Made by a program: the position numbers and the translations under genes. From the NCBI RefSeq assembly GCF_000002985.6, contig NC_003283.11, forward strand, positions 17,237,501 through 17,301,500: a stretch of 64,000 nt of DNA, written 5' to 3'. The DNA comes from Caenorhabditis elegans. Lineage: Eukaryota > Nematoda > Chromadorea > Rhabditida > Rhabditidae. The notes under the pieces are model-generated. The model was given only the letters and a program-made list of their open reading frames with translations. It was not told the origin of the DNA and did no database searches. Shown in pieces: positions 46,469 to 56,912 of this stretch (position 1 is the stretch's first letter; each line of letters opens with the position of its first letter).

Positions 46469-46629
46469 CTGAAATAATAATAATTAACTGGCAAAGAAAC
46501 CGGCAAGTTTTTCACTGCCCTAACAGTTTCCAGAAATTACACGTATCCTAACCAAAGCGTTCAGGCACATTCTAGTCTCCAAAACCAGGCAGGTAACTTT
46601 CCAAACCATATACCTATCTTCTTTCCTAC

Positions 46630-46775
46630 GGCTTCCATTCAGGCGCCATGTCTGCCTTGCGCCGCAAGCCGCGCCTCCTGTACAGTGCCGCTCGGAACCC
46701 GAAAAATGTCGGCCGTGGCGAAAGAACTATATTTGGCACATTGTGGTGTAAACACCAAGCCTTTGACTTCTCGCC
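46630..46775. repeat. GC-rich dispersed repeat, family B
   Basis: GCCATGTCTGCCTTGCGCCG, GTGTAAACACCAAGCCTTTG and the CGGCCGTGGCGAAAGAAC block. Lies between FTH units 1 and 2a. Confidence 0.65.
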
Positions 46776-46834
46776 GATCACAACTCGTTTGATAAGAGCT
46801 GATTGCAATACTGCGCCCACGTTAACATTGTTAC

Positions 46835-47917
46835 TCACTCCGAAAACTGCTTCACCGAAGGCGGCTCCCGTGTAAAAGTGAGCGAACGCAAATTTGCGTA
46901 TTCCCTCATGCACAAGTTAATTGCAATATCGTGCTTCTCGTCCATTACTTTAAATTTGTAAATGTCCTCTCCAGTTTCAGAATGATCTACATTGATTGGA
47001 TCTCCCAAGATTGTAGTTAATCCCATTTTTTGAGGACGTACCATATGAAGCCCATCAAAATCTCGATAGTGAATGACGTATTCACAAGCATGGGGACAAT
47101 CGAGGAAATGCTGTAATTTTGCAAAACTTTTAAAAAAGGAAGCCAAGTTAAAATTTAAAACTCACATTTTTCAAAAAGACCAAGTCATCAAAGTTGATCG
47201 AATTGAAAAAGCATGAGGCAGTCGACAAATGTGAGACTTGTTGAACAGGACCCGCCAAATAGAACGAGTTGATGCTCACCGCTTTGAGCTTTTTCCAGTT
47301 ATCCGATTCAACTATTTGATGGAAAATAGGCTTCTTATCTTCATCATCTTCATCCCAGTCTCTCTTCAATACCAAAACTTTTACATCCAACTGTGATATA
47401 ACTTTTTCAATAGGGTCGTCTGATGGCATCTCGAAAAGGCGCACAGAAAACTTTTTTAACGTCACATTTCTCGATTTCAGCATTTTAGCCATTTCCTCTA
47501 ATAGTAGCATTCCGACATGAGACACTACTTTGGGATTTAGTGACTTCCAACCTTTTTCGTTAACAAATTGAATAGATATATAAGAAACTGAAATTTCAGT
47601 TGCTAGTATCGCATTTAAATATTTCATGGAGGCGCTAATGTAGCCACTATCTTTGATAACCTCGTACATATGTCCACTGATCCCTGAACCATCGCCGTGA
47701 AAGCTAATCGTTATCCGGGAAGGGACTTTCCGGGTATAGATGGTTAATCGGACCGTAAACGATAATTCGGATTCCAATTCTTTTGGAGTCTTGTAGGGAA
47801 TTCAATGTGGAGGTCAAGATTTTAGATGATCTGAAGTAAGTTTTAAAAAATCAAATTGAAATTCCTCACTTTTTCTGAATGTAAAATATAACTCGCCCAT
47901 TTTTCGTGATTAGTCAT
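46835..47917 (-). pseudogene. FTH (DUF38) unit 1, probable frameshift
   Basis: Possible first exon 47917-47870 (MTNHEKWASYILHSEK). Main exon 47831-47166: its 5' part reads SSKILTSTLNSLQDSK, which aligns with TLNSMKG of unit 3, but the rest of the domain (ELESELSFTVRLTIYTRKV ... HVGMLLLEEMAKML ... FHQIVESDNWKKLKAVS) is in another frame; one base differs in the AAAAGAA run near 47783. Last exon 47110-46835: HFLDCPHACEYVIHYRDFDG to KQFSE. The stop is overlapped by a GTGAGT donor that would join unit 2a in phase. The part from 47276 up is repeated exactly in the right arm of the inverted duplication, frameshift included, so the shift predates that event. Confidence 0.55.
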
Positions 47918-48541
47918 TTTGAATACAAATAAGTAAAACACGATTAAAATAAATAACAAATATCTATCTTCAAATTTTGGTAAAGTGATTTTTTAGGTAA
48001 CACCCAACAAACAAATTAAAAAAATACCGGTTTTTTAGAAAAACTTTAAAAAATCTACATAATATTTGATAAAAACCTAACAAAACTGAACATTCAACTT
48101 TTCCGGTTAATTTAAAACTCACGTTTTGCTTTCCGGTTTTGACAATAAATGTGACAGTTTTTGGGACAAATCATTCATTTTTGAAAATTGTTATGCTTGT
48201 AGTAGTAGTATGAATATTTCCCGACGAGTGAGAATCGTAAGTTTATCAATATTCCTTATCGCACATTTCGTTAAATAAATGTAAAAAAAATTGATAACAA
48301 AATGGGAATTCGTTGTATTGCAATAAATCAAGTTTACACAAAATGCGTTTTTGACGGGAATTTAGCACTGTAATGAAACTTGTTTTAAATTTGTCCACAA
48401 AAGCTCGAAACGCATATACTTTTGGCCGATGCTGTTTAATTTTTTAAAAAAATCCAGGATTCCCCATGTTCATATATTTATTTACATATATTTATTGTTC
48501 GAAAAATAAAACGGTAGAATTGACTTCAGAAACTGAATATC

Positions 48542-48901
48542 TCATAGTAGTTGAGACAATTCTTGAATTGCTCCATTGGAAACTCCTTCCGTAAGTTTTC
48601 CAATCATATTTGAGACTCCGCCAATATCTTTAATTGAAAGCCCCTGAAAATGCTGAATATCAAAATGATACTTGTTATTTATGAATTTTATTATAGATCG
48701 CTGAGCGACTTCGAAAATTGTAGGAAATGGCTAAGAAATTCATCAAATTCATGTTGAGTGAATTATTTAATTTTCACTAACGTCACCAGTTTCTCAAATA
48801 TAATTGTTTTTTTGAAAACTCACAGGTCCTGTAGCAATTTGAGAGAATCCGAAGTTTGCTGCACAGGCGACAAGGACAAGAAGATAGACGATAAAATTCA
48901 T
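48542..48901 (-). CDS. Small secreted peptide, 59 aa (left copy)
   Basis: Two exons, 48901-48824 and 48643-48542, with a GTGAGT donor and TTTTCAG acceptor, phase 0. Product: signal peptide MNFIVYLLVLVACAANFGFS, then a short mature part (QIATGPGLSIKDIGG ... NGAIQELSQLL), no cysteines. TATAAAAAG lies about 35 bp upstream and AATAAA about 40 bp downstream, which makes a compact, real-looking gene. I do not recognise the family; nematode-specific small secreted peptides, including antimicrobial ones, have this gross form. Its mirror copy at 52594-52953 is identical as far as I can see. Confidence 0.65.
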
Positions 48902-49882
48902 GTTGACTGAGTTGTGAGTATTTATTTTACAGGGCTCTTTTTATATGAAACAGTGACAAAAGAGGGATCCAATAAAAACATGTTATTCTGAATTCTCGGA
49001 TACTCCTTTTGTATTATCTGTTTTGAGAATACAATAAGAACTGAATAGGAATTTTTTCAAAAAAAAAATTTATTACATAAAAATGACACGTTACACGAAA
49101 ACATACGAAAAGAGAGAAAATTGAATTTACAGAAAAACACGTGGAATATTTAAAAATCAGAGAAAATATCACAGAGGGATTGACTGAAAATCGAAAATAA
49201 CAAGTTTTGTTGGGTTACGAATTTTCATAGTCTCGTCCTCAGCACCTAGTTTCAATTGTTCGATTCTCTCTGGAAATTCCGATTCTTGAAAGCTTTATAA
49301 GCTTTTGAAAATGTTAAACACCCATTGGAAGTCCCAATTTGAGACGGTGGATACCAGAAATGTGTTAAACATGTTGAAACCTTAAGGTGGATTTAAGGAT
49401 TTCAGTTTAAAATGCGCTGGTCCCCCGCCAAAAAAAGACTACTGATTTCGGCGAATTTTAAATTTTGGATAATTACTTATTTGAATTATCGCATCTTGAA
49501 ACTGCGCCCATTTTTTCCGCGCCGCACTTTGAAGTGTTTTTAATTCCAAAGCAATTTTTTGTTCTTATCCAAATTTTAGAGTGAAGCACAGTTGCCTATG
49601 CACGGCCTCCTATAGCGTTAAGCCTACATGTGGTGTTCTCTTTTATAATACTATTTTTTTTAGGTAGTTGGTGTTTATGCAACAGCTAGTTCGGAATTCC
49701 CAATTCATTATTACGATTATGTTTTTCTTACTATTAATTAAAAGTTCCCACGCTCAAAACCTAGATTTTGTTCCGTTGTTATTCTGTCTGATTTGCGATA
49801 TTGTGTTTTCTGTTTTCATTCAGACCTCAACAAACTTCTGTTTTTTTTTCCTACTTTTAATTTGCAGAAACAAACCCGTCAA
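48902..49882. other. Spacer between the peptide gene and srw
   Basis: Divergent promoter region shared with the right arm. AT-rich, no exon supported. An open frame from 49668 to 50015 is the srw exon read in another frame. Confidence 0.4.
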
Positions 49883-51147
49883 ATGGATGCTAATTACGTT
49901 GAAATGTTTCCTGAATTCAGTATTGAATCGATACGTATACTTTGTGCAATTGCAAATTTTATGGGCTCCTTCAATTATTATTCAGATCATGTTCATTTTG
50001 TTGCAGTTTTTGTAGGAACGTTTCTCGGAGTTATACATTTAACGATTCTTACTAGAAAATGTATGAGATCACTGAGCATCAATGTGTTTCTAATTGGAAT
50101 TGCCGCTGCTGAAATTATCCGGGAAATTTGTATTATTATAATTTTCGTTCCATTCTTTGATTTACGTTATTTGAGCGACGAAGTTTCAGATTGGTAAACT
50201 TTAATTAAACAATTGTGTTGTACATTGTTAGAGCTGCCATGGGAGGCAGGCGCGGTTTCAGAGCTTGACGCCGGCCTCTTGTCTTGTTTTTATGTTTCTA
50301 CACTATCGCGAGAAGTCAGGCTTGGTGTTTACACCAAATAATGCAAAAGGTGGTTCTTTCGAGGCGGCTGACACTTTCAGGGTTCCGCCCGGCACTATAC
50401 AAAAGGCGCGGCTTGAGGCGGGAGGCAGGCGTTTTGGCGCCTGTATGGAAGCCCTAGTTGTAGTATTGCACGCGCCCTAATCGTGCAGTGCTTGATGTTC
50501 GGTAGAGCGCAATTACACTGATGTGCCACTAACCTGGTCCGTCCTGCGGCCGACGCTCCACGGGTGCGTATGGTGCAGGCGGTCGATTTCATTGTCTTAT
50601 TTGAGTACAAGTCTAACATTTCAGTTCCAATCCCAACTCGACTGTGGCGGTGTTTTCATATAATGTCTCGGCATCCTTCACGAGACTCACAGAAAAAATA
50701 TCAGTTTGGTACGCTGTTGCTATAGCTGTTATTCGAACTCTTATGAGATACCCAGTGAATGTTAGGTATAAAAATTTTCGTCCCCTTCGGTTTTTAGCTT
50801 ATCGCTTTCAGAATCAACTGTTTGACTCAATCCACATATGGCCTAAGAATCGTTTTATTAATCACCCTATCAATTATTCCATTTGGAGCGCTTAGCTATT
50901 TCAAGTTAAGCTCCACATCAGATAGAGGATGGACTCCATTCACAAATTGTGTAACTTTTTCGGAAAATTCGACAAAAATGAAATTCGATTCTCACTCCAC
51001 TGAATTGTTCGGAAGCACAGACGTCTACAAAATTGCTCTTCTTATTGAAGGAATTTTCTTAGAATTCACGCCATCAATTATTCTACCGATTACCACTATA
51101 AGTTTGATCATGGATTTGAGAAAAGCACGGAAAAACTCACTGGCCAC
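49883..51147 (+). pseudogene. Srw chemoreceptor truncated by the inverted duplication
   Basis: Exon 1 49883-50193: MDANYVEMFPEFSIESIRIL, TM1 FVAVFVGTFLGVIHLTILTR and SINVFLIGIAAAEIIREI. Exon 2 from 50625: TRLTEKISVWYAVAIAVIRT and LMRYPVNVR, ending before GTATAA at about 50766. Exon 3 from about 50811: INCLTQSTYGLRIVLLIT, FKLSSTSDRGWTPF, and TM5 FTPSIILPITTISLIMDLRK. After KNSLAT at 51147 the text is the right arm of the inverted duplication, so TM6, TM7 and the tail are gone. Intron 1 contains a family B repeat (50231-50460). The residual frames are open, so the break is probably recent. Confidence 0.8.
50231..50460. repeat. GC-rich dispersed repeat, family B, at the duplication edge
   Basis: GGGAGGCAGGCGCGGTTTCA to GCGGGAGGCAGGCGTTTTGG. 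The left half (to 50347) is in the inverted duplication and the right half is only in the spacer, so the breakpoint lies inside this repeat. Confidence 0.75.
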
Positions 51148-51301
51148 TTTGCATTATTTGGTGTAAACACCAAGCCTGACTTCTCGCGATAGTGTAGAAA
51201 CATAAAAACAAGACAAGAGGCCGGCGTCAAGCTCTGAAACCGCGCCTGCCTCCCATGGCAGCTCTAACAATGTACAACACAATTGTTTAATTAAAGTTTA
51301 C

Positions 51302-51612
51302 CAATCTGAAACTTCGTCGCTCAAATAACGTAAATCAAAGAATGGAACGAAAATTATAATAATACAAATTTCCCGGATAATTTCAGCAGCGGCAATTCCA
51401 ATTAGAAACACATTGATGCTCAGTGATCTCATACATTTTCTAGTAAGAATCGTTAAATGTATAACTCCGACAAACGTTCCTACAAAAACTGCAACAAAAT
51501 GAACATGATCTGAATAATAATTGAAGGAGCCCATAAAATTTGCAATTGCACAAAGTATACGTATCGATTCAATACTGAATTCAGGAAACATTTCAACGTA
51601 ATTAGCATCCAT
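51302..51612 (-). pseudogene. Inverted copy of srw exon 1
   Basis: Mirror of 49883-50193, encoding MDANYVEMFPEFSIE to SDEVSDW with one change (FVGTFVGVIH instead of FLG). No further exons follow on this strand beyond the duplicated part of the intron, so it is a fragment. Confidence 0.8.
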
Positions 51613-52593
51613 TTGACGGGTTTGTTTCTGCAAATTAAAAGTAGGAAAAAAAAACAGAAGTTTGTTGAGGTCTGAATGAAAACAGAAAACACAATATCGC
51701 AAATCAGACAGAATAACAACGGAACAAAATCTAGGTTTTGAGCGTGGGAACTTTTAATTAATAGTAAGAAAAACATAATCGTAATAATGAATTGGGAATT
51801 CCGAACTAGCTGTTGCATAAACACCAACTACCTAAAAAAAATAGTATTATAAAAGAGAACACCACATGTAGGCTTAACGCTATAGGAGGCCGTGCATAGG
51901 CAACTGTGCTTCACTCTAAAATTTGGATAAGAACAAAAAATTGCTTTGGAATTAAAAACACTTCAAAGTGCGGCGCGGAAAAAATGGGCGCAGTTTCAAG
52001 ATGCGATAATTCAAATAAGTAATTATCCAAAATTTAAAATTCGCCGAAATCAGTAGTCTTTTTTTGGCGGGGGACCAGCGCATTTTAAACTGAAATCCTT
52101 AAATCCACCTTAAGGTTTCAACATGTTTAACACATTTCTGGTATCCACCGTCTCAAATTGGGACTTCCAATGGGTGTTTAACATTTTCAAAAGCTTATAA
52201 AGCTTTCAAGAATCGGAATTTCCAGAGAGAATCGAACAATTGAAACTAGGTGCTGAGGACGAGACTATGAAAATTCGTAACCCAACAAAACTTGTTATTT
52301 TCGATTTTCAGTCAATCCCTCTGTGATATTTTCTCTGATTTTTAAATATTCCACGTGTTTTTCTGTAAATTCAATTTTCTCTCTTTTCGTATGTTTTCGT
52401 GTAACGTGTCATTTTTATGTAATAAATTTTTTTTTTGAAAAAATTCCTATTCAGTTCTTATTGTATTCTCAAAACAGATAATACAAAAGGAGTATCCGAG
52501 AATTCAGAATAACATGTTTTTATTGGATCCCTCTTTTGTCACTGTTTCATATAAAAAGAGCCCTGTAAAATAAATACTCACAACTCAGTCAAC
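51613..52593. other. Spacer of the right arm
   Basis: Mirror of 48902-49882. No exon supported. Contains the TATAAAAAG upstream of the peptide gene at about 52551. Confidence 0.4.
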
Positions 52594-52953
52594 ATGAATT
52601 TTATCGTCTATCTTCTTGTCCTTGTCGCCTGTGCAGCAAACTTCGGATTCTCTCAAATTGCTACAGGACCTGTGAGTTTTCAAAAAAACAATTATATTTG
52701 AGAAACTGGTGACGTTAGTGAAAATTAAATAATTCACTCAACATGAATTTGATGAATTTCTTAGCCATTTCCTACAATTTTCGAAGTCGCTCAGCGATCT
52801 ATAATAAAATTCATAAATAACAAGTATCATTTTGATATTCAGCATTTTCAGGGGCTTTCAATTAAAGATATTGGCGGAGTCTCAAATATGATTGGAAAAC
52901 TTACGGAAGGAGTTTCCAATGGAGCAATTCAAGAATTGTCTCAACTACTATGA
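52594..52953 (+). CDS. Small secreted peptide, 59 aa (right copy)
   Basis: Exons 52594-52671 and 52852-52953, phase 0, identical in form and predicted product to the left-arm copy. The duplication carried the whole transcription unit including about 1 kb upstream and more than 600 bp downstream, so both copies could be expressed. The effective dose of this peptide may be doubled (inference). Confidence 0.65.
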
Positions 52954-53577
52954 GATATTCAGTTTCTGAAGTCAATTCTACCGTTTTATTTTTCGAACAA
53001 TAAATATATGTAAATAAATATATGAACATGGGGAATCCTGGATTTTTTTAAAAAATTAAACAGCATCGGCCAAAAGTATATGCGTTTCGAGCTTTTGTGG
53101 ACAAATTTAAAACAAGTTTCATTACAGTGCTAAATTCCCGTCAAAAACGCATTTTGTGTAAACTTGATTTATTGCAATACAACGAATTCCCATTTTGTTA
53201 TCAATTTTTTTTACATTTATTTAACGAAATGTGCGATAAGGAATATTGATAAACTTACGATTCTCACTCGTCGGGAAATATTCATACTACTACTACAAGC
53301 ATAACAATTTTCAAAAATGAATGATTTGTCCCAAAAACTGTCACATTTATTGTCAAAACCGGAAAGCAAAACGTGAGTTTTAAATTAACCGGAAAAGTTG
53401 AATGTTCAGTTTTGTTAGGTTTTTATCAAATATTATGTAGATTTTTTAAAGTTTTTCTAAAAAACCGGTATTTTTTTAATTTGTTTGTTGGGTGTTACCT
53501 AAAAAATCACTTTACCAAAATTTGAAGATAGATATTTGTTATTTATTTTAATCGTGTTTTACTTATTTGTATTCAAA
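52954..53577. other. Spacer of the right arm downstream of the peptide gene
   Basis: Mirror of 47918-48541. Contains the AATAAA of the peptide gene. No exon seen. The left mirror has the same content. Confidence 0.4.
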
Positions 53578-54219
53578 ATGACTAATCACGAAAAATGGGC
53601 GAGTTATATTTTACATTCAGAAAAAGTGAGGAATTTCAATTTGATTTTTTAAAACTTACTTCAGATCATCTAAAATCTTGACCTCCACATTGAATTCCCT
53701 ACAAGACTCCAAAAGAATTGGAATCCGAATTATCGTTTACGGTCCGATTAACCATCTATACCCGGAAAGTCCCTTCCCGGATAACGATTAGCTTTCACGG
53801 CGATGGTTCAGGGATCAGTGGACATATGTACGAGGTTATCAAAGATAGTGGCTACATTAGCGCCTCCATGAAATATTTAAATGCGATACTAGCAACTGAA
53901 ATTTCAGTTTCTTATATATCTATTCAATTTGTTAACGAAAAAGGTTGGAAGTCACTAAATCCCAAAGTAGTGTCTCATGTCGGAATGCTACTATTAGAGG
54001 AAATGGCTAAAATGCTGAAATCGAGAAATGTGACGTTAAAAAAGTTTTCTGTGCGCCTTTTCGAGATGCCATCAGACGACCCTATTGAAAAAGTTATATC
54101 ACAGTTGGATGTAAAAGTTTTGGTATTGAAGAGAGACTGGGATGAAGATGATGAAGATAAGAAGCCTATTTTCCATCAAATAGTTGAATCGGATAACTGG
54201 AAAAAGCTCAAAGCGGTGA
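53578..54219 (+). pseudogene. Inverted partial copy of FTH unit 1
   Basis: Mirror of 47276-47917: MTNHEKWASYILHSEK, SSKILTSTLNSLQDSK, the same frameshift, then FTH text up to ESDNWKKLKAV, where the copy ends. The open frame continues to 54584 only by running into a family C repeat, so the 288-residue frame is a chimera and not a gene product. Confidence 0.75.
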
Positions 54220-54257
54220 ACTGCTACTTGCTGAGCTTTTTGTTTTTTCATTTTGTT

Positions 54258-54697
54258 TCCGCAAACGGCAAATCGACAATTTGCCGAAATTATAATTTCC
54301 GGCAGAACCGGAAAATCGGAAATTTGCCGGAATTGAACATTTCCGGTATACCGGCAAATTGGCAATGTGCCCGATTTTTAATTCCCGGCATACCGGCAAA
54401 GTGTCGATTGGCCGAATTTGCCGGAAAACGGCGATTGCCAAATATTTGTGGTTTTGCGCATTTTGTTTTGAAAATTTCAAACTTTCAAATTCAATCGGCA
54501 AAACTGTACGCATCATATAAATGTTCCTACATCTATTTCTGCAAATTGATATCCGGCAAGCGGCAATTCGGCAATTATCCGTAAATGAAATTTCCCGGCA
54601 AATCGGCAAACCGGCAAATAGTCAAAATTGAAAATTTACGTTAAATCAGCAAACCGGCAATTTGCCTATTTGCTGAACGGCAATTTCCGCCCACCCC
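54258..54697. repeat. Family C repeat at the outer edge of the right arm
   Basis: Dense CCGGCAAATTGGC/GCCGAATTTGCCGG motifs ending CGGCAATTTCCGCCCACCCCC. It begins about 40 bp beyond the end of the inverted duplication. Confidence 0.7.
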
Positions 54698-54713
54698 CAA
54701 CACAGATAATATA

Positions 54714-56229
54714 CTAAATTATGTTGTTCCGTGTTATCATATTTATATTCGCAGTATTGACTGACGAAACTTTTGAGACTGAAACGTCATTTTTCCAAAA
54801 TAATAACATTCGTTTTGCCGCTTTTCGGTATTCAGATGCCAGAAAGTAGGAAATTAGAAAATGAATAGTGCCATTAACTATTGATAAAAATGAATATATA
54901 ATGGAGAATTCATTAACTATAACTCTGGAAATTACCTTTTTTTGGAAATCAAAATTCAATTGGCTTACCTGAAAATAGAGCCCTCTAAACTTTGAAAAAT
55001 AATAATGTAGGAGACGCCTTGTGGTATGCTAGCAATGAGAAATGTTAAAGTGACAAATATTACTAATTTCGATGTTTTTTCCTTGTCACTTTTCTTTCTA
55101 ATTGTAATTTTGACATTTTTCCATTTTCGGAGCTCAAAAACCAATACTAAAGTTGCAATCGACAGAACTACCGATGGAATAAACTTGAATAATATTCCAT
55201 CAACATTTAACAATACTTCAAGCAGTTCAGTTGCCATATAATAATACTCGATTTGAGTAAAGTTGGACGGGAAACCTAAGCAAGTTGGAGACGGTTGCCA
55301 ACTGGAAATTGGCTCGATAGTTACTTGATATTGAATAAGAAACATAAATGGTAACATTATAACGGGAATAGGAATGACTGCCCAAAGACCAGCTTTCGAA
55401 GTGACGAGTGAGTTGAGTCGAAAATTAAATTTGATTTCTGACAACTTTGAAAAAAAAATTTGAAAACTGACAACAGGTAGCTTACCGCTGTTGCAAGGGG
55501 TAACGCATGACCAGAGCACGAAAGATTGTCATAAAAACTGCAAACCAAACTGGCAAGTCCGATGCAATCATTTCTAATGAACTAAAAGTTAGAAGAATTA
55601 ACATTTCCAGATAGGATTTTGGAGCCACACTGAAATGACATAAAAAGTTTGATTTTTTTCAAAATTGAAAAAAAAGTTACCAATTCTCTGGAGTATTAAG
55701 CAATACAAACTCTTCATAAAACATTTGTAAATTTGAGAAAACTGTGCCAATCATTCGAACGAGATCACAAATTGCAATTCCAATTAGGAATACAGTTACT
55801 GAAGAGTTTCTCATAGATTTCCGTGTGAGCACTGCTAAATGGAAAATGTTGCCGAATAATCCGAAGATAGCGATCACGAAACTTGCATATCCAAGAAAAA
55901 ATTTGAAATTGCTAAAAAAAAATGTTAGAAAATCAACGGGAATGATCTTATTTTATAAAAATTTCACATTGAAAATCGTTTTAAAAAAAATTTGTGACTT
56001 AACTTTTTGTGAAACCGATGCTGAAACTATCACCATTATGAAATGGTTTCACTTTTTTCAATGTAGAGCCTTTTCTTTGTAAAATCTTCAATGTTTTGGC
56101 AAAATTGTTAAAAGTGAAAGGTGTTGCATACCTGGCGAAAATCAAGACAGAAATCCAAAATCGTTTTGATTCTGAATCTAGATCACCAAAATTGATGTAG
56201 TCATATTCTGTCAAGTCGGCGTTCGACAT
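54714..56229 (-). CDS. Srw chemoreceptor, one splice acceptor doubtful
   Basis: Exons 56229-56132, 55911-55681, 55629-55486, about 55419-54969 and 54924-54714. Product features: MSNADLTEYDYINFGDLD, TM1 FVIAIFGLFGNIFHLAVLTR, SSVTVFLIGIAICDLVRM, LEMIASDLPVWFAVFM, FRALVMRYPLQQ, GFPSNFTQIEYYYMATELLE, FKFIPSVVLSIATLVL, and TM7 SIVNGTIHFLISYFLASEYR. Closest local relative is the srw pseudogene at 23174-24825. At the start of exon 4 the paralogue has TATTTCAG|CATCAATTC. Here the aligned text is AATTTTCGACTCAACTC, with no AG in the right phase. The acceptor appears mutated, or an alternative one shifts frame. Everything else is intact. Confidence 0.68.
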
Positions 56230-56912
56230 GTTAAAGAAAAAATGTTTTTCCTTCGGCTCGAGCTCTTGTCACAAACCGATTATTTATAATGAAATTGTCG
56301 TTTTTCCTGCAACTGGAGCAGTGTACTGCAGTATGAAAACAGATTAAATGGGATAATGTTTTTGGAGAAATGGTTAGAAATTATGTACCTAGTTCTTGCA
56401 TTTTTTTCTTCAGAAGTCTTGCGAGATGGAAAAAGAGCTAAAATGTGGTAGTCTAAAAAAATGATGCAAGCATGATTTCCTAGAAAATCCAGAAAAAAAC
56501 AACTCCTCGATGATGAAGAATTATAAATTAGTATGTCAAAATACAATTTTCAATTAGAATACTCGTGACAGTTGAATTGTTGTTCAGGAAATTTCGGGTG
56601 ATTCATGATTTACGATACTTCTTTTCAACTTTGAATTACCTTTCCATTAAACCTGACAAGTTGTAACGATGAGAAATCTAGAAATAATATTTAGTACCCC
56701 CCGGATCCGGCAACTATTGTGTATTCTGTAATATCACTTAATATATGTGTCCAAGTAAACTACTGCGGTATGGTAAATATTTCACCTTTTTGTACACATT
56801 TCTCAATGGTTACGTTTCATTGACTTCATTCTGGTCCAGCAACAGGAACATAACAGAAAAAATAATCGACTTCGACAAAATACATTTATGAAAAGTGGAT
56901 CAATCTACCACT
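56230..56912. other. Intergenic, no gene seen
   Basis: AT-rich. Should include the srw promoter. No supported exon or repeat. Confidence 0.35.

Larger units (their letters stand above)
47276..50347. repeat. Left arm of a 3,072-bp inverted duplication
   Basis: Every position x pairs with 101495 - x in the right arm (51148-54219). Checked at many points: the only mismatch I noticed is 50024 (C) versus 51471 (C, where G would pair), which changes Leu to Val in the srw frame. No indels, since all mirrored frames keep the constant sum. The outer end lies within an FTH exon and the inner end within a family B repeat. It contains FTH unit 1 (5' part), the small peptide gene and srw exon 1. Confidence 0.95.
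51148..54219. repeat. Right arm of the 3,072-bp inverted duplication
   Basis: Inverted copy of 47276-50347. The inner end starts at TTTGCATTATTTGG inside the repeat. The outer end stops at AAAGCGGTGA, after which the sequence becomes a family C repeat. The left arm continues into intact FTH exons while the right arm does not, so the right arm is the derived copy (inference). Confidence 0.95.

Noticed and set aside
53718-54584. 288-residue open frame as a new gene
   Set aside because: It is a truncated inverted copy of an FTH exon reading into a family C repeat.
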